A stretch of DNA of 32,951 bases from Treponema sp. (GCA_017470085.1 JAFUFE010000143.1:1-32951); one strand, 5' to 3'. Counted from the first letter of the stretch, positions 23,564 through 31,731 are shown. The notes: generated by a model not told the origin, from the letters alone. Translations and numbers: made by a program.

Positions 23564-23604
23564 GACTAACTTCCTGTATATTTATAGTTAGTATATGCTA
23601 ACTT
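23564..23604. promoter_or_regulatory. Operator-like repeat cluster upstream of the ABC importer
   Basis: The near-perfect palindrome GTTAGTATATGCTAAC (23587-23602; outer AGTTAG/CTAACT arms exact) is flanked upstream by another CTAACTT (23566-23572), which repeats the right arm at 23598-23604. The TTAG...CTAA arms recall the sites of DtxR-type metal repressors, but that is only resemblance. Confidence 0.5.
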
Positions 23605-23644
23605 ATTTTTGTGTGGGTATTCGTTTGTAATTACGCATGAAACA

Positions 23645-23650
23645 TATAAT
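23645..23650 (+). promoter_or_regulatory. -10 element of the ABC importer operon
   Basis: Consensus TATAAT 33 bases before the start codon. The -35 region is poor (TTTGTA at 15 bp), which would suit a regulated promoter; the repeat cluster lies just upstream. AAGGAG at 23669-23674 is the ribosome-binding site. Confidence 0.5.
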
Positions 23651-23683
23651 GAGCTAAAATACTAGTACAAGGAGTTTTCCGAC

Positions 23684-25309
23684 ATGAAGAAGATATTGTT
23701 TGTGTTAACTACAGGGATTGGAGCACTATTGTTACTGGCGTGTCCAGGGAATACGAAACGTCAATCTGATACAGGCAGAGATAGGAAAGGAAGACCGACT
23801 GATGAAATTGTAGTTTCTATGGGTGTGATACTACCGCATGAGTTTGATCCAAAGGATAGATATGGTGCGTACAATGAAGCACATATTACACACAGTACAT
23901 TACTGCGAAGAACGGCAGACTTAGAAATCGTCGGAGATTTTGCTAAAGAGTATAACATATCTCATGATGGCTTGGTGTGGACATTTGATTTACATGATGA
24001 TTTTAAGTTTTCAAATGGAGAGTTTGTTACTGCTGAAGATGTTAAATTCTCATATGAAATGTTAAAGGCTGATGGAAGACATTGGAATTTAGCATTTATA
24101 GACAGTATAGAAATACCAAGTAAGAATAAGATAGTGTTTAAATTAAAAGAACCGCGATCCACTTTTGCTGAGTCACAATTAGTAGAAGTTCCTATAGTTC
24201 CGAAGGCTTATTACAATGACAATTATAAGCACAATCCAATTGGTTCAGGACCGTACATGGTTGTGGAATATAAGCCAAATGAACAAGCTATCTTTGAAGT
24301 TAATCCATACTGGCATGGGGAAAAGCCATACTTTAAAAAATGGACATGGGTATTGCTCGATGAAAATACAGCACTTGCTGCACTTGAATCGGGCGATGTA
24401 GATATGATTTATGCAACTCCTGAATTTGCAGACAAAAAAATCAAGGGTATACGTTTGTTTGACATTACATCGAATGATGTGCGTGGTCTTTCCATGCCAT
24501 ATGTAAAAAAAGGTGTCATTACAGATTCTCCCGATGGATTTACGGTCGGAAACAATATCACCAGCGATCCTGCTATTAAGAGAGCATTAAACGTAGGGGT
24601 AGATAGACAAAAAGTCGTTGATACTGTATTGAATGGGCATGGGAGACCAGCGCATTCTTTTTGCGATGGCATGCCATTTTGGAATTCCGATTCAGCAATT
24701 AAAGATAATGATCCAAAAGAAGCCCAAAAAATTTTAGATGAAGCAGGCTGGATTGTTGGTGCTGATGGAATTAGAGAGAAAAATGGCGAGAAAGCACAAT
24801 TCGATTTATATTATCCAACAAGCGATCAATTAAGAACAAATGTTGCCATAGAAGTAGCACATCAAGCTAAAGGCTTGGGAATACGGATTAATCTTGTAGG
24901 GAGTAATTGGGATGAGATGGCGACAAAAGCACATGAATTGTCACTCTTGTATGCGGGGGGGAGACACAATCCAAATCCATTATATGACACCTATCACCCG
25001 AGCACAGCGGGAAGAGGATGGCAAAATGTTACATTCTACAATAATCCAAAAGTAACTGAGTATTTAGAAGCAGCCATGAAAAATTCTAATCTTGAAGAAG
25101 CCAATAAGTATTGGAAGCTTGCACAATGGGACGGGCAAACAGGTGTTTCAACAAAAGGAGATATTCCAAATGTGTGGCTTGTCAGTATAAATCATACGTA
25201 TTTAGGTGACAGTAGAATTAATGTTGGAAATCAAGGAATACATAGCCATGGCCATGACTGGGCATTGATTGCAAATATTTATGAGTGGGTATGGGAAGAA
25301 TCTAATTAA
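23684..25309 (+). CDS. Nickel/peptide-type ABC transporter substrate-binding lipoprotein
   Basis: A 541-residue family 5 (OppA/DppA/NikA-like) binding protein. The signal peptide ends in L-L-A-C with C20 as the lipid-modified residue. Family blocks follow: T-H-S-T-L-L-R-R near 69, W-T-F-D-L-H-D-D-F-K-F-S-N-G near 98 with T-A-E-D-V-K-F-S-Y, G-S-G-P-Y near 182, and A-I-K-R-A-L-N-V-G-V-D-R near 300. The C-terminus has a histidine-rich H520-S-H522-G-H524-D-W stretch followed by A-N-I-Y-E-W-V-W. It is the first gene of a complete importer operon. The ligand may be a peptide, nickel or a metal chelate; the short ATPases downstream favour the nickel/dipeptide side. DNA is much more AT-rich than the flanking core genes. 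Confidence 0.88.
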   Translation: MKKILFVLTTGIGALLLLACPGNTKRQSDTGRDRKGRPTDEIVVSMGVILPHEFDPKDRYGAYNEAHITHSTLLRRTADLEIVGDFAKEYNISHDGLVWTFDLHDDFKFSNGEFVTAEDVKFSYEMLKADGRHWNLAFIDSIEIPSKNKIVFKLKEPRSTFAESQLVEVPIVPKAYYNDNYKHNPIGSGPYMVVEYKPNEQAIFEVNPYWHGEKPYFKKWTWVLLDENTALAALESGDVDMIYATPEFADKKIKGIRLFDITSNDVRGLSMPYVKKGVITDSPDGFTVGNNITSDPAIKRALNVGVDRQKVVDTVLNGHGRPAHSFCDGMPFWNSDSAIKDNDPKEAQKILDEAGWIVGADGIREKNGEKAQFDLYYPTSDQLRTNVAIEVAHQAKGLGIRINLVGSNWDEMATKAHELSLLYAGGRHNPNPLYDTYHPSTAGRGWQNVTFYNNPKVTEYLEAAMKNSNLEEANKYWKLAQWDGQTGVSTKGDIPNVWLVSINHTYLGDSRINVGNQGIHSHGHDWALIANIYEWVWEESN

Positions 25310-25390
25310 GCAAAGATAAAAATAGTGAATGGTTGATCCGTTTTGAGAAAAATCATGACGGATCACATTCTATAAAATATAGGTGAAGAC

Positions 25391-26365
25391 ATGATACATA
25401 AAAATTTAGCTTTACTATCAAAAAAAATATTCCGCTTGCTACTTTTAATCTTTGGTATTTCTCTGTTATCGTTTTTACTTCTTAAATGCTCTCCTGTAGA
25501 TCCAGTTATGGCGAGTGTTGATTATGATACCAGTTTGACGCCTGAACAATATAAGAAAATAGCGGAGTATTATGGGCTTGATAAACCGGTCATCATGCAA
25601 TATGGCATATGGGTAAAGAATTTTCTACGGGGGAATTTTGGCATTTCATTAGTGTATAGAAGACCTGTCATTGACATTATTTATGAAAGAGCCGGTGCGT
25701 CTCTTGCTTTGATGGGTATCTCGTGGGGACTATCGGGAATTATAGGGTTTTTACTTGGAACGCTTGCTGCATTTACGCGAGGAAGCCTATGTGATAGAGC
25801 AATAAAGTGGTTCTCGTATGTGCAAGCAAGTGTTCCTACTTTTTGGATTGGGCTTATATTTTTACTGGTATTTTCTGTAAAGCTAAAATTGTTCCCTATC
25901 GGACTGTCTTCTCCTATAGGGATGGTAAGTATGCAGGTTACATTTGCTGATAAAGTAAAGCATATAATACTTCCTGTGTTCACGTTAAGCATACTGGGGA
26001 TTGCAAATGTAACCTTACATACAAGAGAAAAAATGATAGATGTATTAAATAGCGAGTATGTAACTTTTGCAAAAGCAAGAGGAGAAAATACTGTTGCACT
26101 ATTTAAAAATCATTGTATCAGAAATGCAATTATCCCCGCAATCACATTACATTTTTCCTACTTTGGAGAATTGTTTGGCGGGTCTGTATTAGCAGAACAG
26201 GTATTTTCTTATCCAGGTCTTGGCTCTACATTGACACAAGCAGGTCTCAAAGGAGATTCGCCACTTCTTTTGGCTATCGTGATTATTGGAGCAATCTTTG
26301 TTTTCATGGGCAATATGTTAGCTGATATACTTAATGGGATGTTGAATCCAAATTTACGGAGATAA
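25391..26365 (+). CDS. ABC importer permease (DppB/NikB-like)
   Basis: A 324-residue inner-membrane permease. An N-terminal transmembrane helix (L-L-L-I-F-G-I-S-L-L-S-F-L-L-L) is followed by the family loop with Y-G-L-D-K-P-V-I-M-Q-Y and G-N-F-G-I-S, then about five more helices. The cytoplasmic EAA loop is recognisable as E-Y-V-T-F-A-K-A-R-G-E near residue 220, the contact with the ATPase. The ending L-A-D-I-L-N-G-M-L-N-P-N-L-R-R is typical of DppB/NikB proteins. It begins 81 bp after the binding protein and is followed by the second permease after 2 bp. Low GC like the whole operon. Confidence 0.9.
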   Translation: MIHKNLALLSKKIFRLLLLIFGISLLSFLLLKCSPVDPVMASVDYDTSLTPEQYKKIAEYYGLDKPVIMQYGIWVKNFLRGNFGISLVYRRPVIDIIYERAGASLALMGISWGLSGIIGFLLGTLAAFTRGSLCDRAIKWFSYVQASVPTFWIGLIFLLVFSVKLKLFPIGLSSPIGMVSMQVTFADKVKHIILPVFTLSILGIANVTLHTREKMIDVLNSEYVTFAKARGENTVALFKNHCIRNAIIPAITLHFSYFGELFGGSVLAEQVFSYPGLGSTLTQAGLKGDSPLLLAIVIIGAIFVFMGNMLADILNGMLNPNLRR

Positions 26366-26367
26366 AG

Positions 26368-27189
26368 ATGAAAATAGATGCAAGACTACGAGTCATTATA
26401 TCGCTTACCATTTCTACTTTCATTATAGGCTGTATATTACTACTCAATATCAGATTAAGCAACGAAGGCTTGGAAACGAACGCTGCCATAAAAAATTTAT
26501 CACCGTCGTTAAAGTTTTTGTTTGGAACAGATTCTCTGGGAAGGGATATGTTTGTGAGGACGGTGAAAGGTTTGAATTTTTCTTTGTTCGTAGGAGTATT
26601 AGGTGCGATAATTGGGGTAGGTATAGCTGTTGTGTTGGGGATTATAGCAGCTATTGGCAATAAAAATACAGATAAAATAATTATGTGGTTTGTAGATATG
26701 TTTATCGGAATGCCACACATGATTTTTATGATTTTAATTTCTTTTGTGGTGGGAAAAGGCGCTCAAGGCGTCATTATCGCTACAGCAATCACGCACTGGC
26801 CGGCATTAACACGCGTTATTCGAAATGAAATATATAACATTAAAAATGCGGAATATATTATACTCTCAAGAAACATGGGAAAAAGCAGATGGAATATTGT
26901 GCAAAAGCATATGTTACCAATGATATTCCCACAGGTTTTCATAGGTTTTGTATTGCTATTCCCACATGTGATCTTGCACGAAGCATCTATGACATTTTTA
27001 GGATTCGGACTTTCAGCACAAAAACCATCTATTGGCATAATTCTATCGGAGGCGACAAAACATATATCACTGGGCAACTGGTGGTTAGTGGTCTTACCTG
27101 GTCTTGCATTAATCGTATTGGTAAAATGCTTTGAAACTATAGGCGAGTCGTTAAGAATTTTGGATAATCCTCAAACGAGATATCTATAA
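26368..27189 (+). CDS. ABC importer permease (DppC/NikC-like)
   Basis: A 273-residue partner permease. It has one N-terminal membrane helix, then the family block F-G-T-D-S-L-G-R-D-M-F near residue 52, several further helices, and an EAA-type loop with A-E-Y-I-I-L-S-R-N-M-G near 165. H-E-A-S-M-T-F-L-G-F-G-L near 210 is another DppC hallmark. The ending (S-L-R-I-L-D-N-P) resembles the usual G-D-x-L-R-D-x-L-D-P. Its start is 2 bp after the first permease, so the two subunits are made together. Length is near that of NikC. Confidence 0.9.
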   Translation: MKIDARLRVIISLTISTFIIGCILLLNIRLSNEGLETNAAIKNLSPSLKFLFGTDSLGRDMFVRTVKGLNFSLFVGVLGAIIGVGIAVVLGIIAAIGNKNTDKIIMWFVDMFIGMPHMIFMILISFVVGKGAQGVIIATAITHWPALTRVIRNEIYNIKNAEYIILSRNMGKSRWNIVQKHMLPMIFPQVFIGFVLLFPHVILHEASMTFLGFGLSAQKPSIGIILSEATKHISLGNWWLVVLPGLALIVLVKCFETIGESLRILDNPQTRYL

Positions 27190-27202
27190 AAAAGGGGGAT
27201 GA

Positions 27203-28000
27203 ATGAAACATACATTATTAACAGTGGAAAATTTATCTATCTCTTTTGAACAATACGGAAGAGGATTAAAAAAAATTATAACCACACCCATTAGAGACTT
27301 AAACATTGAAATTAATAAAGGTGAAATAGTAGCTATTGTCGGGGCAAGTGGGTCGGGAAAAAGTCTTTTAGCACACGCAATTATGGATATATTACCTCCT
27401 AATGCAAGCGTAGGCGGAAGAGTTTTCTACAAAAATGAAATTTTAAGCAAAGCAAAAATTAAAGAATATAGAGGTACGCAAATAGCCTTTATTCCTCAAT
27501 CAGTGAATTACTTAGATCCATTAATGAAGGTGAAAAACCAAGTGAAGATTGGGTTGCGCTATGCGAAGAGAGAAGAACGAAGAAAGATACAGGAAAATTT
27601 ATTTGAACAATTTGAATTGAAAAAATCAGATGGGGATTTGTATCCATATCAATTATCAGGGGGAATGCTAAGGAGAGTTTTGTTTGCAACTAGCATCGGA
27701 AAAAATACAGAACTTATTATTGCAGATGAACCAACGCCTGGAATTCATCAGGCAGTGTTAGATAAAGTTCTCAAGCAATTACGGGATTTTGCAGATGATG
27801 GCATGGGCGTTATTCTTATCACGCATGATATTATTTCTGCTGTAAAAATAGCAGATAGAATGAGTGTTTTTTTAGATGGAACGACAGTTGAAACAGCGCC
27901 ACGTACATCATTTAGTGGGAATGGGGAAAAATTAAAAGAAGCATATTCAAGAAAACTATGGAATTCTTTGCCCGAAAATAATTTTTTGGAGATTACATAA
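27203..28000 (+). CDS. ABC importer ATPase (NikD-like)
   Basis: A 265-residue ATP-binding subunit. Walker A is G47-A-S-G-S-G-K-S54, the Q loop is near Q99, the signature is L-S-G-G at 151-154, and Walker B is L-I-I-A-D-E at 171-176 with the catalytic glutamate present. The switch histidine lies in L-I-T-H-D. The C-terminal oligopeptide-transport extension found in the longer OppD/DppD (about 330 residues) is missing, so the size is that of NikD. It overlaps neither neighbour but sits 13 bp after the permease and 1 bp before the second ATPase, as expected for a heterodimer. Confidence 0.9.
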   Translation: MKHTLLTVENLSISFEQYGRGLKKIITTPIRDLNIEINKGEIVAIVGASGSGKSLLAHAIMDILPPNASVGGRVFYKNEILSKAKIKEYRGTQIAFIPQSVNYLDPLMKVKNQVKIGLRYAKREERRKIQENLFEQFELKKSDGDLYPYQLSGGMLRRVLFATSIGKNTELIIADEPTPGIHQAVLDKVLKQLRDFADDGMGVILITHDIISAVKIADRMSVFLDGTTVETAPRTSFSGNGEKLKEAYSRKLWNSLPENNFLEIT

Positions 28001-28001
28001 C

Positions 28002-28625
28002 ATGTCACTACAGGTTAAGAATCTGGGATTTTATTATGAAAAAGATAAGTGGATATTTAAAGATATAAATTTTGAACTTTCACGAGGTGAAATACTGGGC
28101 ATTTTTGGAGATAGCGGGTGCGGAAAAACAAGTTTAGTAAAAGTGTTGTCAGATTTTCTATCTCCAACGTGTGGCGACGTTCTTATTGATGGCAGTCTGC
28201 ATCAAAAAAATACATTTCGATCAGTGCAATTAATTTATCAACACCCTGAAAAAATCATGAATCCTTTGTGGAGAATGAAAACAGTTCTTGAAGAAAGTTA
28301 TATACCAGACCAAGATTTATTGAATGTTTTTGGCATAAAGCAAGAATGGTTGGAGCGGTATCCAATAGAATTATCAGGGGGGGAATTACAAAGATTTTCT
28401 ATCATCAGAGCTCTTAATCCAAAAACTAAATATGTGATAGCGGATGAAATGACGACTATGTTAGATGGAATAACACAGGCAGTCATATGGAAAAATTTTC
28501 TTGCAGAAGTAAAAAAAAGAAACTTGGGGCTCATTGTAATAAGCCATGAAAAAAGCATAATAGAAAAGATATGTGATACGTGTCTGTATATGGACACACA
28601 TACAATAGCGACTATAAAAAAATAA
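28002..28625 (+). CDS. ABC importer ATPase (NikE-like, short)
   Basis: The second ATPase has only 207 residues, shorter than NikE (about 265) and OppF (over 300). All catalytic motifs are present: Walker A G36-D-S-G-C-G-K-T43, signature L-S-G-G-E at 124-128, Walker B V-I-A-D-E at 145-149, and the switch histidine in V-I-S-H-E. After the D-E the usual P-T is M-T-T, a minor change. The protein ends soon after the nucleotide-binding domain, so this is a minimal subunit and not an obvious truncation; the stop is followed within a few dozen bases by a return to backbone composition. Confidence 0.88.
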   Translation: MSLQVKNLGFYYEKDKWIFKDINFELSRGEILGIFGDSGCGKTSLVKVLSDFLSPTCGDVLIDGSLHQKNTFRSVQLIYQHPEKIMNPLWRMKTVLEESYIPDQDLLNVFGIKQEWLERYPIELSGGELQRFSIIRALNPKTKYVIADEMTTMLDGITQAVIWKNFLAEVKKRNLGLIVISHEKSIIEKICDTCLYMDTHTIATIKK

Positions 28626-28800
28626 GAAAGCCATTCTTCACGTGCCGACGTAGAAGGTGCTGAATATACTGCGAGTACAGGCATCGGGGGTGATCGCCTG
28701 TTACTTTCCTGAATCGACGCGAGCGCATCTTCTCGATCTTGCGCATTGCTCTGCACACTGCTTGTAAAAACGGTGTCGTCAATATTTTTGTACGCTGTCC

Positions 28801-28830
28801 TTGACACGGGGACGGTTTTACCGTTAATAT
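28801..28830 (+). promoter_or_regulatory. promoter of tRNA-Gly
   Basis: Consensus TTGACA at 28801-28806, an 18-bp spacer, and TAATAT at 28825-28830 (17 bp if TTAATA is used). The tRNA begins 12 bases later. Confidence 0.7.
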
Positions 28831-28841
28831 AACATAACTAC

Positions 28842-28914
28842 GCGGCTGTCATATAACGGCTCATTATCTCAGCCTTCCAAGCTGATGACGAGGGTTCGAC
28901 TCCCTTCAGCCGCT
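28842..28914 (+). tRNA. tRNA-Gly (anticodon TCC)
   Basis: A complete 73-nt cloverleaf. The acceptor is GCGGCTG/CAGCCGC. The anticodon stem TCAGC/GCTGA holds loop CTTCCAA with anticodon TCC. The T arm is GAGGG-TTCGACT-CCCTT and the discriminator is T. CCA is not encoded. It is the first backbone-like gene after the AT-rich importer operon. Confidence 0.96.
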
Positions 28915-29151
28915 GAACTGACCGGCAAGGAGCGCCGGTCTTTTTTTTGAGATAAAACTCAGTGCCAGATCCGTATCGATTCGCGTACCGATGGTTGTCT
29001 GGTAGGTAGCGCTGATTTTAGGAACATACCGTTGGTGCTTTTTCGTTCCGCCAAAATCGCGTACAAACGCAGTCCCGCTGAAAAAGAGAGCCGTTATATA
29101 TATTTTTTTGAAAGCGGTACTTTTTTTGTACGCGGTTTCATAAAAACGCAC
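28906..29151 (-). pseudogene. Possible remnant of a protein gene
   Basis: A minus-strand frame of 81 codons. Its middle part (T-A-F-V-R-D-F-G-G-T-K-K-H then K-I-S-A-T-Y-Q-T-T-I-G-T-R-I-D-T-D-L-A-L-S-F) looks like real protein and recalls beta-strand-rich surface proteins. The end runs through the terminator and into the 3' end of tRNA-Gly, and there is no good ribosome-binding site. It may be a decayed gene or chance. Confidence 0.2.
28920..28948 (+). terminator. Rho-independent terminator after tRNA-Gly
   Basis: GACCGGC (28920-28926) pairs with GCCGGTC (28934-28940) across a 7-base loop, followed by eight T. Confidence 0.92.
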
Positions 29152-29621
29152 AGTGGTCAGACTGAGAACTACTGTTCCAATTTTTTAAAAATTCGTTATA
29201 TACTGATAGTCGTACCAGCACTCCATGAACGCCTGCTGTCAATACGCTCCATGGACGCCTTGTCTTTTTTCGCGGAAAATGATATAAACAAAAATCTTTC
29301 ATATGGATACGGCCGGCAAAAACGACCGCGGTAGGACGTTCGTCTTAGTACAGTGCTCTGTGTGTCAACAGGATTTTTTACTGGTACGTACAGCTGCGGC
29401 GAAAGAGCGCTGTTTCTTGCAATGTGTGTTGTCAGAAAGCAGCGCCTTGCGTGTGAGAAAGCGGAAGTCAGGCTGCTTCGCCGCTGGGGATAAAAAGCAT
29501 CCGGCGCTTTTTGTGCTATCGGAATATAGGCGACGAGGTGCCCGGAATGCAAAAACCGCTGTCGAACGCTTTTCTGTGGCGGAGCCGTCGTATCGTATCA
29601 ATTCAGGAGGGCATTTGATTT
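28949..29621. other. Long intergenic region before the purine permease
   Basis: Apart from a possible gene remnant at its left side, these 673 bases hold no recognisable gene. A 7-bp stem AAAAAGC/GCTTTTT (29492-29512) about 110 bases before the permease could be a weak terminator or attenuator. I did not find the conserved core of a purine or preQ1 riboswitch. Confidence 0.4.
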
Positions 29622-30947
29622 ATGGAAAAGCTGTTTAAATTGCGGGAGCGTGGTACAACTGTGAGCCGCGAAATCGTCGCGGGGCTCACGACATTTCTCG
29701 CTATGTCGTACATTTTAGCGGTCAATCCCGGCATGCTTTCTGCGGTTGGCGGCGCCATGACGTTTGGCGCGGTTTTTACCGCTACGGCGCTCTCGTCTGC
29801 GGTGGCAACGCTGGTCATGGCGTTTGTGGCGAACCTGCCGGTCGCGCTTGCGCCGGGTATGGGGCTCAACGCGTTCTTTACGTTTACAGTCGTGCTCGGT
29901 ATGGGTATATCGTGGCAGGAAGCTTTGACCGCAGTTTTTTTGGAAGGCCTCCTGTTCATCATCCTGTCGCTCGTCGGTGTGCGCGAAGCCATCATCAATT
30001 CAATTCCGGAGAATTTAAAAAAGGCGGTTGCCGTCGGTATCGGGCTGTTCATCACGCTCATCGGACTGTCAAACGCCGGGCTTGCCTCTTCGGAAACGGG
30101 CACCATTGTTGGTTTTGTTGCGCTCAACAATCGTCCGGCGCTGCTTGCCGTCATCGGGCTGGTCATCACCATTGTCCTCTCTGTGCTGAAAGTGCACGGA
30201 GCCGTCCTGATCGGCATTATCGTCACGACTATCATCGGCATTCCGCTCGGCGTCACCGTTATACCGTCGGGCTGGAATCCGGTGTCTCTGCCGGCGGCTC
30301 CGCTGTTCTGTCAGTTTGACTTCGGTGCGATAGTCGCATCGTCCGGTGCGTTTTGGCGTTTTTTTACTGTGTTTTTTACGTTCTTGTTCGTCGATATGTT
30401 TGATACCATCGGTACGCTTATGGGCGTTGCCACTGAAGCAAATCTCGTTGGGAAGGACGGTACGATCCCGCGGGCAAAGGCAGCGCTCTTTGCCGATGCG
30501 GTTGGAACGAGCGTCGGTGCGATGCTCGGTACGTCGACCGTCACCAGTTTTGTGGAAAGCTCGTCAGGTGTTGCAGCCGGCGGGCGCACCGGGTTGACGT
30601 CCATGGTCACCGCGCTGCTGTTTTTGATTGCGCTGTTCTTGAGCCCGCTGTTTGCGCTCGTTCCCGCTGCCGCAACAGCTCCGGCACTTATTTTTGTGGG
30701 TTTCCTGATGATGAAGTCGGTGATCGGCATCAACTTTTCCGACGTAACCGAAGGCATCCCAGCATTCATTACGATTATGGTGATGCCGTTCAGTTACAGC
30801 ATCGCAAACGGCATTTCGTGGGGCATCATCACGTATGTTATCACAAAACTTGCGGGGGGCAAAATAAAAGATATCCCGGTAGTAACATGGATTCTTGCGG
30901 TTGTATTTGTCTTTAAGATGATGCTAGATGCCGGCGTGTTCAGCTGA
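29622..30947 (+). CDS. NCS2-family purine (adenine/guanine/hypoxanthine) permease
   Basis: A 441-residue polytopic membrane protein of the AzgA-like branch of NCS2, which imports purine bases with protons. The start (R-E-I-V-A-G-L-T-T-F-L-A-M-S-Y-I-L-A-V-N-P) is the classic opening of this group. The central N-x-F-F block A-P-G-M-G-L-N-A-F-F-T-F-T-V is near residue 77. V-D-M-F-D-T-I-G-T-L-M-G near 258 and G-T-S-T-V-T-S-F-V-E-S-S-S-G near 305 are further signatures. About 12-13 hydrophobic segments are present. AGGAGG stands about 12 bases before the ATG. Substrate choice among purines cannot be read from the sequence. Purine import would matter in a host-dependent spirochaete. Confidence 0.92.
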   Translation: MEKLFKLRERGTTVSREIVAGLTTFLAMSYILAVNPGMLSAVGGAMTFGAVFTATALSSAVATLVMAFVANLPVALAPGMGLNAFFTFTVVLGMGISWQEALTAVFLEGLLFIILSLVGVREAIINSIPENLKKAVAVGIGLFITLIGLSNAGLASSETGTIVGFVALNNRPALLAVIGLVITIVLSVLKVHGAVLIGIIVTTIIGIPLGVTVIPSGWNPVSLPAAPLFCQFDFGAIVASSGAFWRFFTVFFTFLFVDMFDTIGTLMGVATEANLVGKDGTIPRAKAALFADAVGTSVGAMLGTSTVTSFVESSSGVAAGGRTGLTSMVTALLFLIALFLSPLFALVPAAATAPALIFVGFLMMKSVIGINFSDVTEGIPAFITIMVMPFSYSIANGISWGIITYVITKLAGGKIKDIPVVTWILAVVFVFKMMLDAGVFS

Positions 30948-30964
30948 AAAATCAGCTGTTTTTT
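30941..30964 (+). terminator. Rho-independent terminator overlapping the permease stop codon
   Basis: CAGCTGA (30941-30947, containing the TGA stop) pairs with TCAGCTG (30952-30958) across AAAA, followed by six T. Confidence 0.85.
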
Positions 30965-31019
30965 ATCCGGCCGGCTTCTGTAGCTGTGCCGGCGACGGCA
31001 GTGTATCAGTAGGAGTGCT

Positions 31020-31514
31020 ATGGCAGGAGCAGATAAACATATCCGTCCCACGTGGGACGAATACTTTATGGAAGTGTGCCGAACGGTCGCCAAACGCGCT
31101 ACCTGTGACCGCGGCATGAGCGGCTGCGTCATCGCGCGCGACAATCAGATTCTGGTGACCGGCTATGTCGGCTCACCGGCAGGACTGCCGCACTGCGATG
31201 ATGTTGGACACCTGATGAAAAAGATGCTCCACGATGACGGCTCGGTTACACAGCACTGTGTGCGCACGGTGCACGCGGAACAGAACGCCATCTGTCAGGC
31301 GGCCAAACGGGGCATTGCGATAGACGGCGCGACGGTATACTGCAAGATGACGCCGTGTCGTACCTGCGCGATGCTTATTATCAACTGCGGTATCACGCGC
31401 GTGGTGTGTGAGCGCCATTATCACGATGAAGCGGATTCGCTCGATATGTTCAGACAGGCAGGTATACAGATTGAGCACCTAAGCGCCGCTACGCAGACCT
31501 ACGCACATATGTAG
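31020..31514 (+). CDS. dCMP deaminase-type cytidine deaminase (ComEB-like)
   Basis: A 164-residue zinc-dependent deaminase. W-D-E-Y-F-M near residue 12 is the usual start of the dCMP deaminase/ComEB group. The zinc site is H85-A-E87 with C113 and C116 in T-P-C-R-T-C-A; E87 is the proton shuttle. V-G-S-P-A-G-L-P-H-C near 50-59 is the substrate loop typical of dCMP deaminases. The enzyme would turn dCMP into dUMP for thymidylate synthesis; ComEB proteins of this type were first named from competence operons, but no competence gene is adjacent. TAGGAG seven bases before the ATG supports the start. It is next to a purine permease, so nucleotide supply is the shared theme. Confidence 0.9.
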   Translation: MAGADKHIRPTWDEYFMEVCRTVAKRATCDRGMSGCVIARDNQILVTGYVGSPAGLPHCDDVGHLMKKMLHDDGSVTQHCVRTVHAEQNAICQAAKRGIAIDGATVYCKMTPCRTCAMLIINCGITRVVCERHYHDEADSLDMFRQAGIQIEHLSAATQTYAHM

Positions 31515-31531
31515 TCCCCCGTTTATTAAGA

Positions 31532-31613
31532 CAGAAGCGGTGTGCCGGAGGACCAGAGAACTGTCGCATACATACTCTTTTGAGTAGTGCCAGTGTACGG
31601 CTTGCCGCTTCTG
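31532..31613 (+). ncRNA. Possible structured RNA downstream of the deaminase gene
   Basis: CAGAAGCGG (31532-31540) pairs perfectly with CCGCTTCTG (31605-31613), CCG (31545-31547) with CGG (31598-31600), and an inner TACTC-TTTT-GAGTA hairpin lies between. No T run follows, so it is not a standard terminator. A second hairpin with GTACC/GGTAC arms lies at about 31657-31690. I do not recognise SRP RNA, 6S RNA or tmRNA features. Confidence 0.3.
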
Positions 31614-31702
31614 CGCGATTAGGAGACGGCACGGGATAGTTTTCTGATTATTCTCTCAAAGCCGGTTTTGTACCGCCCCGCGGGTACTGGCTCTTAAGCC
31701 GA

Positions 31703-31731
31703 TTGACTAAGACGCCCACTTCTGATATAAT
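31703..31731 (+). promoter_or_regulatory. promoter of the rpsF-ssb-rpsR operon
   Basis: TTGACT at 31703-31708, a 17-bp spacer, and consensus TATAAT at 31726-31731. Transcription should start near 31738, leaving a leader of about 200 nt. Confidence 0.8.

Larger units (their letters stand above)
23272..23683. other. Intergenic region with the GC-to-AT composition switch
   Basis: No gene is recognisable in these 412 bases. The first half has the composition of the chromosome backbone; from about 23480 on it becomes strongly AT-rich and stays so through the ABC transporter. The second half holds an operator-like repeat cluster (23564-23604) and a TATAAT at 23645-23650. I found no direct repeat or tRNA fragment marking an insertion end. 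Confidence 0.6.

Noticed and set aside
28298-28807. 169-codon minus-strand frame
   Set aside because: Mostly antisense to the second ATPase gene, and its start lies in the tRNA-Gly promoter. The short part at 28640-28807 looks faintly protein-like but matches nothing I know.
29303-29638. 111-codon plus-strand frame before the permease
   Set aside because: Runs into the permease start in a different frame, has no ribosome-binding site and an arginine- and cysteine-rich, shadow-like composition.
31532-31613. SRP (4.5S) RNA or tRNA
   Set aside because: No GGAA-type SRP core and no T loop; size and pairing alone are not enough.
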